Assembly: GCA_021463165.1 (NCBI GenBank)
Contig: JAJTWY010000018.1
Coordinates: 1 to 64,000, forward strand
Source: Pyrinomonadaceae bacterium
GTDB taxonomy: Bacteria > Acidobacteriota > Blastocatellia > Pyrinomonadales > Pyrinomonadaceae
Reading direction: 5' to 3'
Length of the DNA stretch: 64,000 nt
Part shown: piece by piece, positions 18,301-27,108 of the stretch
How the letters are laid out: every line of letters starts with the position of its first letter
Numbering within the stretch: position 1 is the first letter of the stretch
Position numbers and translations under genes: made by a program
The notes under the pieces: generated by a model
Told to the model about the DNA's origin: nothing
Database searches by the model: none
Seen by the model: only the letters and a program-made list of their open reading frames with translations

Positions 18301-19565
18301 CTCATAAGCGTCAGCGGCAAGACCGCAAGCATTCGAGTGCCCGGGCTTTCGATCGGCACCGCGGCAAGCCTCGGCGGCGGTTCGACGGAAACAGGCTCTT
18401 TTCTAAGATAGCGTTCAATGTCGGCCCGGAAGGCCGAAACCGTGCCGTAGCGGTCATCGGGTCTCTTCGCCAGGGCTTTGACTATTATGTTGTCGAGATC
18501 GCCGCGAAGTTCCTCACTTCTTTCTTCATGCTGCCAGCCCTCCGCGCTGACCAGGGTTGTCGCGGACCGATTAACGATCACCGGCGAAAGCAGCTCATCT
18601 TTCGCTGCCTCGCTCGGCAATACCGGATCGTCGTCGCAAATGGCCCTCGCGACCTCATGTGTTGAACGGCTCGTAAGCCGGTAAGGGCGATAGCCGGTAA
18701 GGAGCTCGTATAGGATCACACCGAGGCTATAAACATCGGTCGCGAAGGTCACTTTCTCCCCTCGAACCTGTTCGGGACTCGCATAGTCGACCGTCATCAT
18801 CCGCAATGCCGTCGCAGTTGGCTGCAGGGTATCGATAGCTAGATCCGGATCGAGAAGTTTTGCTATACCAAAGTCGAGGAGCCGAGGGCTCCCGTCAGTC
18901 GTGATGAAGATATTCGATGGTTTCAGATCCCGATGGATCACTCTCTTCTGGTGAGCATACTCGACAGCATCCATAACGCGGCAGAAGAGTTCCAGCCGTG
19001 CCAGAATGCCAAGTTTGTTTTTGTCGCAATACCTGTAGATAGGAAACCCGTCAATGTATTCCATTACAAAATACGGACGTCCATCGTCGGTGCTGCCCCC
19101 GTCGATCAAGCGGGTGATATACGGATGATCGAGTGTCGCGAGTATCTGCCGCTCGTTACGAAACCGCCTTAATACAAAATCAGTATCGACCCCGCGCTTT
19201 ACTACCTTTAGCGCGACCCTCAGGCGAAATTCTCCGTCGGCACGCGAGGCCTCATAGACTGCGCCCATTCCGCCGCGACCGATCTCCCGTTCGATGCGAT
19301 AGTTGCCGAGCACTTTCCCGACCATCGGATCATCATCGCTGTCATCCAGAAGATCAGAAAACAGTCCGCCACGTTCGCTATCGAAGACCGGTCGTTCGAT
19401 AAAGTCACTTGCGTCGGCGAATTGGGTAAGCAGTTTTTCGACCTCGGCCGATAGCGCTTCGTCGTCACCAGTCGCCCTTTTCAGGAACTCTGAGCGCTCG
19501 TCTCCCTCAAGCTCCAGAGCCTCGTGAAAGATCTCCTCGATCTGATGCCAGCGTTCCGGGGTCAT
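15348..19565 (-). CDS. Giant Ser/Thr kinase with two FlgO-TPR modules flanking a membrane segment
   Basis: A 1405-residue protein. The Hanks-type kinase spans about 89-372 and looks active: GRGGMG loop, Lys120 in VALK, HRDLKPSN with Asp213, and DFG at Asp231. A FlgO/TolB-N-like module (about 412-535) and TPR repeats (about 570-870) follow, then a transmembrane helix (LPVGIAAAVLLLLAGGYWAGF, about 930), then a second FlgO-like module (SIAVLPFQNE) and further TPRs to the end. The usual layout has one such module, outside the membrane. The N-terminal MTPERWHQIEEIFHEAL is typical of acidobacterial kinases that accompany ECF sigma factors. Confidence 0.9.
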   Translation of the reverse strand: MTPERWHQIEEIFHEALELEGDERSEFLKRATGDDEALSAEVEKLLTQFADASDFIERPVFDSERGGLFSDLLDDSDDDPMVGKVLGNYRIEREIGRGGMGAVYEASRADGEFRLRVALKVVKRGVDTDFVLRRFRNERQILATLDHPYITRLIDGGSTDDGRPYFVMEYIDGFPIYRYCDKNKLGILARLELFCRVMDAVEYAHQKRVIHRDLKPSNIFITTDGSPRLLDFGIAKLLDPDLAIDTLQPTATALRMMTVDYASPEQVRGEKVTFATDVYSLGVILYELLTGYRPYRLTSRSTHEVARAICDDDPVLPSEAAKDELLSPVIVNRSATTLVSAEGWQHEERSEELRGDLDNIIVKALAKRPDDRYGTVSAFRADIERYLRKEPVSVEPPPRLAAVPIESPGTRMLAVLPLTLMSPAGGGNTDETYLTVGLADAIITRLTSVRQLTVRPTSSITRYNEHQLNPFRAGKELGVEFVLDGRIRRFGERLRISLQLLDVNSLSAIWAGQFDEHLTDVLELEDAIAEQVAAALIPRLTGEEREKLAKRGTNDPSAYEHYLRGRFYWNQFTSQSLPKALEAYEAAISIDQDYALAHAAVAEFYVWAGIYGLIPNEIAHDRSEAAIRRALSLDKNLAEAHAAHGLLLNNRFLFEQAEQSFIRAITLNPQYALGREWYGALLVGLGRFEQGIEEMLLAERLDPMSLRTKVLVVWYYYQMGDYQKALAKADEIVELDRNYPQGHLQRGNLLSFLGRHDEALESLALADQMMSGSALVEYHYCFVYYRAGRRDDAVRMADAMEERARAEFVKSYFLAMANLAAGRIDRVFELLEVALREHDAWLVWIGTEPNLKVLYHDPRFKQILRATRREFFNGRVRAIDPVPFERLLSEAETERMYDSPTTNSNFPFLRRYRLPVGIAAAVLLLLAGGYWAGFVDLTIRRNAEIVQRAGGPKRSIAVLPFQNETADPGKDFLCDGLSDNLIARLSYSPDIQVMPRSASFVYKGKGTAPRQSGLELNADIVLTGKLSKRADDVEITVEAINVATGARDWGFAYRGKDADVVVLQNQMSEDVAEKLGLGSTRQLAAKSFTQNPDAFESYLKGEFHRQKATPEDTRLSIEYYKKALEIDPDYALGYQGLALAYRMAPAYGTYSPQESYPMAKEAALKALAIDPQLGSAHIPLASIKFVYDWDFSGAEAEYKTAIQLVPSNAEAHYSYGNFLVAMGRYDEAISELRIAQQFDPLSLTIASNIAWALYVAGRFDEAENQAKHVVSRDPSFARGYQVLGEIYQEQGRFSDSIANFQRSKQISQDTISEMALGHVYATAGRRAEAEKIAAELERKGMKKEVSPFLPAVVYAGLNDTDKAFYWLERAYQERSNWLTLLKTGRRLKNLRGDARFEDLSKRIGF

Positions 19566-19698
19566 CTCAAACTGAAATTTTATATGTTTTATCGCGCCAA
19601 AACCATTTCGAGCCGCCGGCTGTCAGGCTTGACTTCTCGGTCACACGGGTTTACAAAGAAGGCGTTCCACAAATTCAAGTAACTAGGAGGAGGCCCCT

Positions 19699-20106
19699 AT
19701 GGGAAGGAAGATTTTGGCCGTCGTTGTTTCGTTAATCGGTGCAGGCGCCGTTGTTATGATCGTCGAAATGCTGAATTCGTTCATTACGATGCCGCCCCCG
19801 GCCGAAGTGATGAACGACCGGGCTCGGCTCAGTGAGTTTATGTCATCTCTCCCAACTCTGGCTTATATAATTGTTCTGATCGGCTATTTTCTCGGCTCCT
19901 TGACCGGCGGATTCCTCGTCCGCAATATGAGCCGGCGCGAGAGCCCGGGTGTTTCGCTTGCCCTGCTAGTCGGCGGGATTTTGATGATAGGCGGGATCTT
20001 GAATTTTTTTGTTATGCTCCCCGGCCAACCGTTTTGGTTTGTTGGGCTGAGCCTGCTTACCTTTATTCCTGTCACGTTGCTCGGCTTTAAGCTTGCCGGC
20101 AGCTGA
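19699..20106 (+). CDS. Small four-helix membrane protein
   Basis: A 135-residue protein with four predicted membrane helices (about 5-27, 55-75, 85-108 and 112-132), joined by short loops with MSRRESP in the middle. I do not recognise a family or catalytic residues. An AGGAGGAGG ribosome site lies just before the ATG, which supports it as a real gene. It is divergent from the kinase and convergent with the M28 peptidase. Transport or a small membrane regulator is possible, without direct evidence. Confidence 0.72.
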   Translation: MGRKILAVVVSLIGAGAVVMIVEMLNSFITMPPPAEVMNDRARLSEFMSSLPTLAYIIVLIGYFLGSLTGGFLVRNMSRRESPGVSLALLVGGILMIGGILNFFVMLPGQPFWFVGLSLLTFIPVTLLGFKLAGS

Positions 20107-20132
20107 ACTATTTGCCTGAAGGATAACTGTCC

Positions 20133-21524
20133 CTACGGCTTTTTGCCCGGATTCCATTGGGGCACAAAGCTTGAGTTTGCCAGCCATCTGATCGGCGCGA
20201 TCATCGAGTTGATCGACCGTGTCATGTGCACAAAGTCGATCGTTTTCACCTCGTCCGTCACCCGATGATAGTCCGTGTGCAACCCAAAGCTCGACACCGT
20301 ATGAGCGATAATGCCGCGGACGGCGAATCCGTAGTTATCTGACCTCTGAAAGAAATTCTGCGTCGGGTGCGGGTCCTGGACAAGCTTTGCCCCGCGTCTT
20401 GCTAATTCCGGACCGAGATTTGAACGCTCATAGCCCGTTAGCCAAAGCTCTTCAGGTTTCACCTTGGCATCGGGCCGCCCTATCATCTCAAACTGCAGAT
20501 TTGCAACAAATTTGTCCTGCGGAAACGGCAGATTGTCTCCAAAATAGCGGGAACCAAGTCCGCCACGTTCCTCACTGCCAAAACAGACGAAATAGATCGT
20601 GCGTTTGGGGCGCTTTCCTGCTGCGAGAGCACGTGCGATCTCCATCACAGCAACCGTTCCCGAGGCATCGTCGTCGGCCCCGTTATTGATCTTGTCCTCG
20701 CCCTGGACATTCTCGGTCACGCCGATGTGATCGAGATGTGAGCTAAGAACGATCACCTCTGAGGCACCCTTCCTATCACTGCCCGTGAGTTTGCCGATCG
20801 CATTCCAGGTATAGTTCTTTTGCATGGTGACCGATCCGCCAAGTTCCAGCGAAGTGCCGTCTGCCATACCGGCGATCGTCTGGGCGACCTCCTTGCTAAC
20901 CACGATCACTGCGGCCGGTTTAGCCGCAGAAACCGTGAAACTCGGTTTTCGCGATCCGAAATTCGCCCAGCCGCTTCGGTATTGAGGTGTCTCCTCAACA
21001 ATAACCATCGAAGCTCCCGCCGCAAGAAACGGCTGCGCCGCTTGATTGAGGTTTCCCGCACCGGCGGAATTCGTTAGGAAGACCGCTGCCCCGGCTTGCG
21101 GCGTTTGTCCCGTCGCGAGTTTCTGCAAACCACCTTTGATCGACCCATTATTCGCCCGAAGCACTAACATGTCCTTACCATGTTCGAGGGTGGTCGAGCC
21201 GAGTTTCAAAGTGGGATTTGCGTCAAACATCGCCCGCTCAATCGTTACGGTCATGACATAGGACGGCTTGCCGTCCCAGCCCGGCTCACCGGCCGGTTCG
21301 AGACCGAACTGCATAAATTGCGATCCAACGTACTCGGCCGTTATCCGCTCAAACAGAGTTCCGCTGCCCCGCCCCTGCATCGCATCGCTGGCAAGGAACT
21401 GCATCGCAGCACGGACATTCCGTTCCTCGACCACCGACTTTGCGCCACTTTGGGCAATAGCATTAAGGTTGGCAACAATGAGGAGAACGGCGGCGAAGGT
21501 TGTTCGTCTAAAGAAAATATTCAT
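20133..21524 (-). CDS. Secreted M28 family zinc aminopeptidase
   Basis: Extracytoplasmic co-catalytic dizinc peptidase. A signal peptide (about 1-24) precedes the protein. A protease-associated insert lies between residues 120 and 230. The M28 core has SHLDHIG (zinc His), NGADDDASG (bridging Asp), GSEERGGLG (catalytic Glu-Glu), FEMIGRPD, and a late HTVSSFGLHTDYH with a zinc His. The length, 463 residues, is normal. The next minus-strand gene, a DUF885 protein, reads into it with a 27-base gap, so the two peptidases probably form an operon. Confidence 0.93.
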   Translation of the reverse strand: MNIFFRRTTFAAVLLIVANLNAIAQSGAKSVVEERNVRAAMQFLASDAMQGRGSGTLFERITAEYVGSQFMQFGLEPAGEPGWDGKPSYVMTVTIERAMFDANPTLKLGSTTLEHGKDMLVLRANNGSIKGGLQKLATGQTPQAGAAVFLTNSAGAGNLNQAAQPFLAAGASMVIVEETPQYRSGWANFGSRKPSFTVSAAKPAAVIVVSKEVAQTIAGMADGTSLELGGSVTMQKNYTWNAIGKLTGSDRKGASEVIVLSSHLDHIGVTENVQGEDKINNGADDDASGTVAVMEIARALAAGKRPKRTIYFVCFGSEERGGLGSRYFGDNLPFPQDKFVANLQFEMIGRPDAKVKPEELWLTGYERSNLGPELARRGAKLVQDPHPTQNFFQRSDNYGFAVRGIIAHTVSSFGLHTDYHRVTDEVKTIDFVHMTRSINSMIAPIRWLANSSFVPQWNPGKKP

Positions 21525-21551
21525 TGTGTTTACTACGCAGTCTAGAGATGG

Positions 21552-23300
21552 TTAGTTTGCGATGCCAGTGTAATATCGCCAATTCGTCTTAAAATCCCGG
21601 CTCAACTTCTGTTTCGTGAGAATGGCCCGGACCATCTCGACAGGGATCGCTCCTTCTTTCAGTATCGCATCGTGGAAGTTCCGATCCGTCATTTTCCTTG
21701 TGCCGACCAGATCCTTGTGAAGCTGATAGAACTGCAACCCACCCATCATATATGCCATTTGATAAAGTGGGCCGTATTCGCCTGAAAATGAACGCCGTAC
21801 CTCAGCCAGAGCGTTATCCCGTTCATGCCCGACCTTGTCAACCAGAAGGTCGACGCACTGCTGAGGGGTCCATTTTTCGAGATGAAAATTGAGCGAGAAA
21901 AGGATCCGTGCCGCTCGGTGCGAACGCCAGAAAAGGGCACCGATCTTGTCTTCTGGCGTTGCCGTAAAGCCTCGATCCCAGAGAATAAATTCCCAATATA
22001 ATGCCCAGCCCTCGCTCCAGAACGGCGTACGAAACATTTCGCGATAAGGGCGATAACGCCGCGTCATGAAGCCCTGCAGGTGATGTCCGGGAATGAGCTC
22101 GTGATGGGTCACGGCGCGTGCGAAGTGCGGATTGTTGCCTCGCATCGACATCAATTTCTGCTCGTGCGTCATTCCATCGGTCGGGTACGACACGAGGATC
22201 GTTTCGCCTCCTAGAAAGAACGGGGCGACAAGCTGCCGTTCCGGCGTCATCATCTCCATGCGCCAACCGTCTCGAGCGATCTTTGGCACGGTAACGAGGT
22301 CATTCTTTTCGACGTACTCTATCGCCTCATACGCCTGCTTCTTGATCAATTCGGGTTGCTTACCCGGTTCGACATACTTTAGTTTTACGGCCTCGATCGC
22401 CTTCATATAATCGTCGCCGAACCCCATCTCTCGCGAGGCTTTCTTAAATTCGGTGATGCACCACTCAAACTCCTTGTTCGCGATCTCGACCAGCTCCTCC
22501 GGCGTATACGGGATCATTTCGAACTGTAACTCCTCGATCAGCGCTTGCCGTCCGATAGGATCGCCGATGATCGTCGTACGATCGTCCGCACGGATACCGA
22601 CGAGCCGCTCGGTGATAAATGTCGAGTATTTTCCAAGAGCGTCATCAACGCTTTTATATGGGGATTCGCACCACCAAGTGAATGTAGGATCGTAGGCGTT
22701 GTAAAAGGTGTACCAACCGCGAAGCGTCCGTCGCAGACCATCGATCGTCCGAGCGGCACGCCCCGCCACCGTTCGTTTAGGTTTCACAACTCCCTGTCCC
22801 TCGAACGAACGCTGCGTTTCGACGATCTTCTTGGCAAGATCATTCAGAGCTGCCGCCGATTTGGCTGGATCCGCGAACTCGAGTTTTCGACGGGAATCTT
22901 CCAGATCCGATATCGTCCGTGCGAACGGCATCAGCGAGGCCATTTCCGCGAACTGAGCCTCAAGCCTCGAGAGTTCCTTCAACTCTCGTTCAAGATGATT
23001 CCGCAGCAAAACGTAATCGACCTGCTCATCGTGATTGAGCTGATCGAAATTCAACCCGGCGAGATACCCTTGCCGCTCTTGATAAAGCTCCCTAAACCGG
23101 ACCAGTCGATTGGGCGATGTCTGAGCCGTGTAAAACCGGTTCAGTATGCCGACGTCGGCGTCGAATTTTTCAATAACGCCGCGCAGGCGCGACGGAGGTT
23201 CGTTATACGCATCGAGGGTTTCTCGCTGGGCAAACGCCGGAGGAAACAGGCACGAGACAACGCAAAATAGACAGACAAGACGACAGGCGAATCCTTTCAT
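21552..23300 (-). CDS. DUF885 family secreted peptidase-like protein
   Basis: A 582-residue protein with a signal peptide (about 1-25, ending PPAFAQ). DUF885 proteins are metallopeptidase-like, mainly helical, and often secreted by Acidobacteriota. The diagnostic zinc-site phrase VTHHELIPGHHLQ is intact, with a further Glu in FWSEGWALYWEF. The start was moved from 23420 to ATG 23300 because the upstream 40 residues are basic and the signal peptide begins there. It precedes the M28 gene in a probable operon. The substrate is unknown. Confidence 0.88.
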   Translation of the reverse strand: MKGFACRLVCLFCVVSCLFPPAFAQRETLDAYNEPPSRLRGVIEKFDADVGILNRFYTAQTSPNRLVRFRELYQERQGYLAGLNFDQLNHDEQVDYVLLRNHLERELKELSRLEAQFAEMASLMPFARTISDLEDSRRKLEFADPAKSAAALNDLAKKIVETQRSFEGQGVVKPKRTVAGRAARTIDGLRRTLRGWYTFYNAYDPTFTWWCESPYKSVDDALGKYSTFITERLVGIRADDRTTIIGDPIGRQALIEELQFEMIPYTPEELVEIANKEFEWCITEFKKASREMGFGDDYMKAIEAVKLKYVEPGKQPELIKKQAYEAIEYVEKNDLVTVPKIARDGWRMEMMTPERQLVAPFFLGGETILVSYPTDGMTHEQKLMSMRGNNPHFARAVTHHELIPGHHLQGFMTRRYRPYREMFRTPFWSEGWALYWEFILWDRGFTATPEDKIGALFWRSHRAARILFSLNFHLEKWTPQQCVDLLVDKVGHERDNALAEVRRSFSGEYGPLYQMAYMMGGLQFYQLHKDLVGTRKMTDRNFHDAILKEGAIPVEMVRAILTKQKLSRDFKTNWRYYTGIAN

Positions 23301-23454
23301 ATGGTTGAGTTGCGAAATTGAAGTTACGTTCAAAAATAGCGCCCGCCGCGGACTTTTGAAAGCTGGAACCGGCACTTTCCGCAAAAACAACCAAAGCGAT
23401 TGCTGGTGAATCCAACGCAACGTCCCTAACCTTACTCATTTACGTTTTGCCGTT

Positions 23455-24600
23455 ATGAAGATGTCTCTAAAGTTGGTCATTGCCCTTTTCCTCAGCGCAC
23501 CGACGGTGTTCGGACAACACCCTCAGATCGCAAGCGTTGTTCATGACGCCATCAAGATCAGTTCACCTACCCTTAGCGAGGAAAGAACAATCCTTATCAG
23601 GGTGCCGGCAAACTATGCCCGAACTGGCGCTAGATATCCCGTCGTTTATATGCTCGACGCCCACGCGCCGCAAAATGCGATGATGGCAGGAATTCTCGAC
23701 CAGCAAGCGTGGGGCGGCCAGATGCCGGAAGTTATTCTGGTCGGCATCCAAAATACCAATCGGACTCGCGACCTGACCCCGACCCGGACACAGCGGGCTG
23801 GAACGGGCGGCGGCGAAAAGTTTCTGGATTTCCTCGAGAAGGAAGTCATTCCGCTCGTCGAAAAGAGCTATAGGACGCAACCCTTCCGCATATTTGCAGG
23901 TCACAGTCTGGGCGGACTTCTCGTCACTCACACTATGCTCACACGCCCGCAGATGTTCAATGCATATATCGCTGCGAGCCCCGTCCTGCATTGGGATAAC
24001 GATCTCCTCATTAAGCGCGGTCAGATAGTTTTCGCTGAAAAACGGGAATGGAACCGGGTCTATTTTGCTGGCCTTGGGGCTGAACCGGACTATCAAAAAG
24101 GCTTCGATGCCTTCCGCGACCTTCTGAATAAGACAAACCCGAAGAAACTTAGCTACGAATTCCAACAGTTTTCCGATGACAACCATGGCTCGGTTGTGCT
24201 CCCGGCTTACTATGCCGGCCTTCGCAAGGTCTTTGCCGGGTGGCGGCCACCCGCGACCGGAACGCTTGTTGAACTTGAATCTCACTACAAGAAACTTTCA
24301 GCGCGCTTCGGCTACACCATTGTGATCCCGGAAACTCTGATGAACAGGATCGGATATGATCTTCTGACTGCGAACCGCGGCGCCGAGGCCATTGAGGTTT
24401 TCAAGAAGAATGTTGAGAACTTCCCTCGCTCGTCGAATACTCACGACAGCCTTGGCGAGGCATATGAAAAGACCGGGAACAAGAGATCTGCAAGAGAAAG
24501 CTATCAGAAGGCGTACGACCTCGCCTTGGAGCAGAATGATCAGGAACTTTCCTCGGTCTATAAGGCGAATCTCGACCGAGTAGGGAGACCTTCCAATTAG
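23455..24600 (+). CDS. Secreted alpha/beta hydrolase (enterochelin esterase-like) with TPRs
   Basis: A 381-residue exported esterase of the IroE/Fes/putative esterase family. A signal peptide (about 1-20, TVFGQ) precedes the hydrolase. The hydrolase has YPVVYMLDAH, the nucleophile elbow AGHSLGG, and a late acid-base region FSDDNHGSVVLPAYY that holds the catalytic His. Residues ~285-375 form a short TPR-like tail (SRFGYTIVIPETLMNRIGYD, then DSLGEAYEKTGNKRSA). The tail is unusual for siderophore esterases, so the substrate may differ. It is divergent from the DUF885 gene and overlaps deoB by four bases at the 3' end. Confidence 0.86.
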   Translation: MKMSLKLVIALFLSAPTVFGQHPQIASVVHDAIKISSPTLSEERTILIRVPANYARTGARYPVVYMLDAHAPQNAMMAGILDQQAWGGQMPEVILVGIQNTNRTRDLTPTRTQRAGTGGGEKFLDFLEKEVIPLVEKSYRTQPFRIFAGHSLGGLLVTHTMLTRPQMFNAYIAASPVLHWDNDLLIKRGQIVFAEKREWNRVYFAGLGAEPDYQKGFDAFRDLLNKTNPKKLSYEFQQFSDDNHGSVVLPAYYAGLRKVFAGWRPPATGTLVELESHYKKLSARFGYTIVIPETLMNRIGYDLLTANRGAEAIEVFKKNVENFPRSSNTHDSLGEAYEKTGNKRSARESYQKAYDLALEQNDQELSSVYKANLDRVGRPSN

Positions 24601-25772
24601 ATCGAGCCTAGAAAGCTCTCGCCGTCGGCGATCTTCAACCCAAAATTCTCAGCGATCGTCTGACCGATGTCGGAAAGCGACTGGCGGGTACCGAGGTTTA
24701 CACCGGGCGCGGCCGACCTACCATAAACGAGTAGTGGAACATACTCGCGGGTGTGGTCCGAACCATCTTTTGTCGGGTCGTTGCCGTGGTCGGCGGTCAT
24801 TATCAGCAGGTCATCATCCCTCATCGCATTGATGATCTCTGGGAGGCGGTCGTCGAAATGTTCGAGAGCCCTAGCATAACCCTCGGGGTCACGCCGATGC
24901 CCGTATAGCATATCGAAATCTACCAGATTGCTAAAAACAAGCCCGGTCGAATCTGCATTTAGCGCCTTTATCGTCTGGTCAATGACCTGATCGTTATTCT
25001 TACCCGTGAGGTCCTCGGTCACGCCGACACTGTCATAGATCGAAGCAATTTTTCCGATACAGACAACATCGAGCCCCGCTTCCTGCAGCACAGGGAGTAA
25101 GTTGCCGGCGGGCGGCGGCACCGCGTAATCGTGCCGATTCTCGGTCCGTTTGAAATCGGCTGCGTTAGTGCCCAGAAAGGGTCTTGCGATAACTCGCCCT
25201 ACCTTATCTTCTCCCTGCAGAATGTCCCGGGCGATCTCGCAGATCTCGTAAAGCCGGTCGATCGGGATCACTTCTTCATGAGCCGCGATCTGAAATACGC
25301 TGTCGGCCGATGTGTATACGATCGGCTTCCCTGTGGCGACATGTTCAACACCAAGCTCTTTGATGATCTCGGTACCGCTAGCCGGAATATTTCCCAAAAC
25401 GCCGGGCACCGCCGTCTTCGCGACGAACTCGTCGATGATCCGCGGTGGAAATCCATTCGGGAAGGTTGGAAACGCTTTCTTCAGGATAATTCCCGCCATT
25501 TCCCAATGGCCGGTCGTTGTGTCCTTGCCGTTCGATTTAAGCGTGCACTTACCGTATGCCCCGGTCGGCCGATCGACAGGCGGAAGACCCTCGAGCGACC
25601 TGATGTTTCCTAAACCAATCCGACGTAGGTTTGGAAGATCGACCCTTCTCGTTTCCAGGATATGACCGATCGTGTCAGCCCCCGCATCACCCCAGTCGGC
25701 AGCATCGGGCATCGCACCGATACCGGCCGAATCAAGCACTAATAAACAAATTCGACGAAATTTTCTCATCAT
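24597..25772 (-). CDS. deoB: Phosphopentomutase DeoB
   Basis: Interconverts ribose or deoxyribose 1- and 5-phosphates in nucleoside salvage; a manganese-dependent alkaline-phosphatase-superfamily enzyme of the cytoplasm. The N-terminal VLDSAGIGAMPDA includes the phospho-accepting region. KDTTTGHWE holds the catalytic Thr, and TADHGNDPT with DHTREYVPLL are metal-binding segments near the end. At 391 residues it has full length. Its start codon overlaps the stop of the VWA gene (ATGATGA), so it may be translationally coupled to it. Other deo genes are absent here. Confidence 0.96.
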   Translation of the reverse strand: MMRKFRRICLLVLDSAGIGAMPDAADWGDAGADTIGHILETRRVDLPNLRRIGLGNIRSLEGLPPVDRPTGAYGKCTLKSNGKDTTTGHWEMAGIILKKAFPTFPNGFPPRIIDEFVAKTAVPGVLGNIPASGTEIIKELGVEHVATGKPIVYTSADSVFQIAAHEEVIPIDRLYEICEIARDILQGEDKVGRVIARPFLGTNAADFKRTENRHDYAVPPPAGNLLPVLQEAGLDVVCIGKIASIYDSVGVTEDLTGKNNDQVIDQTIKALNADSTGLVFSNLVDFDMLYGHRRDPEGYARALEHFDDRLPEIINAMRDDDLLIMTADHGNDPTKDGSDHTREYVPLLVYGRSAAPGVNLGTRQSLSDIGQTIAENFGLKIADGESFLGSI

Positions 25773-26878
25773 CAGTTTGAAGGCGCGGTGTAGCCTTCGC
25801 GCGAACGAACGACGGTCCCGGCCGGCACACCCTTTATCTCAACCTTGATCTTCCGATATGTCCCGTCTCGCTTCTCATTGCTCGGGTAGTAACCGAGAGT
25901 GTACTTTGTCCCGATCTCCTCTGAAACACTCTTGAAAGCGTTCCTCGCCTCGGTCATATCGCCTACGGGAAAAACTCTGCCACCTGACCCTTTCGCCAGC
26001 TCATTCATCTCTTCGTTCGCAATGTCATAGAGGCGTTTGCTCACCGCGAGGCGCTCAAAGTCGCCAAGCTGACAAAAGTTCGTCGCCTTTTCCATGCGAG
26101 AGCCTTTCGAGTTGATCGTCTGATAATAGCGCCGGATCTGAGCGGCGGAGAAGCGGACCGAGCTTCGGCAATCGCCGAGCAGTGCCTCTTCAAAAAAATC
26201 CCTCGTATCGACCTTAACGAAAAAGGATATTACTCCAACCTGGCCGAGTTGTTCCTTGACAAACTTGAAATCCGCAGCACTGCTGGAATCGACCCCGTCG
26301 GTCAAGGCGACAAGAGCACGCCGCCCCCGAAACTCTTCCGCCGGCCGCTGGCTGAAGATCTTCTCGGCCACTTGCTGAAGTGCGTCGTAATAGGGAGTTC
26401 CGTTGCTGGTCTTGACGCCGTCAAGCGCCGCCGCGAGTTTCGCTCGGTCGTCCGTCAGCGGCGAAAGCACCTCGGGAACGGCAAACGCCTGGTTATTTGT
26501 CCGCTCCGTTCTAAAAGCTATCACAGCAACGCGATCGCCGGGCCTAAGGGACGAAACAAAATCCTTTGCCGCCTGTTTGATCAATAAAAGGTCGTTGCGG
26601 GCCGACCCTGAAGTATCAAGAATGAGCACAACCTCAAAAGGCGCCGTAGTCGTCGAAAAATCGACGACCTCCTGTTTCTTGCCGTCTTCGTAAATTGTTA
26701 TGTCGGATAACTTTATTCCTTTCAGCAGCGTACCCGCGGGTGCGGTCGCGGTAAAAGGGACATCGACCAACTGGGTATCTATCTTGATGACCTCGTCATC
26801 CTTTTTTGCTTGGCCCATGGCCCCGGTCAAAAGGCAAAGGCTTAACCCCAGCAATAAACCTACCTCTCTAACCCGCAT
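25772..26878 (-). CDS. Secreted VWFA-related protein, acidobacterial type
   Basis: A 368-residue exported protein with a signal peptide (about 1-23) and the opening strand IDTQLVDVPFTATA, characteristic of the acidobacterial VWFA-related family. A von Willebrand A domain follows, with MIDAS-like DTSGSARND near residue 80, TPYYDAL and ALTDGVDSSS. A conserved C-terminal tail has YTLGYYPSNEKRDGTYRKIKV. The role of the family is unknown; metal-dependent adhesion outside the membrane is likely. The start was set at 26878, nine bases after GAGGG. It is upstream of deoB with a four-base-class overlap. Confidence 0.88.
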   Translation of the reverse strand: MRVREVGLLLGLSLCLLTGAMGQAKKDDEVIKIDTQLVDVPFTATAPAGTLLKGIKLSDITIYEDGKKQEVVDFSTTTAPFEVVLILDTSGSARNDLLLIKQAAKDFVSSLRPGDRVAVIAFRTERTNNQAFAVPEVLSPLTDDRAKLAAALDGVKTSNGTPYYDALQQVAEKIFSQRPAEEFRGRRALVALTDGVDSSSAADFKFVKEQLGQVGVISFFVKVDTRDFFEEALLGDCRSSVRFSAAQIRRYYQTINSKGSRMEKATNFCQLGDFERLAVSKRLYDIANEEMNELAKGSGGRVFPVGDMTEARNAFKSVSEEIGTKYTLGYYPSNEKRDGTYRKIKVEIKGVPAGTVVRSREGYTAPSN

Positions 26879-26949
26879 CAAGATATGCCCTCTTCCCTCT
26901 TTCGATGATTGTAGCAAAAAATTATTTGCCCACGGCGCAAAACACGTTT

Positions 26950-26978
26950 TTGATGTCGCATTTGGAGCGAATTATGCT
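26950..26978 (+). promoter_or_regulatory. Candidate sigma-70 promoter for 27109-29214
   Basis: TTGATG (26950-26955) and TATGCT (26973-26978) are separated by 17 bases. This predicts a leader of about 125 bases, which contains a weak hairpin around AAGGTGC and GCAC...ACCTT. No recognised riboswitch is visible. Confidence 0.4.
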
Positions 26979-27108
26979 ATCCTCTAGCAAAGTTACCTTT
27001 TCCTGAAAAGTTAGCCTGGCGTTGAGCATTTAAAACATTGGTCACTGAAGGTGCGAAATATGCACGCCATACCTTGAAATTTTCTTGATCGTTGAGGGGA
27101 TAGATCTG

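Noticed and set aside
17772..18665. 297-codon plus-strand reading frame
   Set aside because: It lies wholly antisense to the kinase gene, whose domains are intact; it is a shadow of GC-rich coding sequence.
22545..23270. 241-codon plus-strand reading frame
   Set aside because: Antisense to the DUF885 gene, which has its zinc motif and signal peptide on the other strand.
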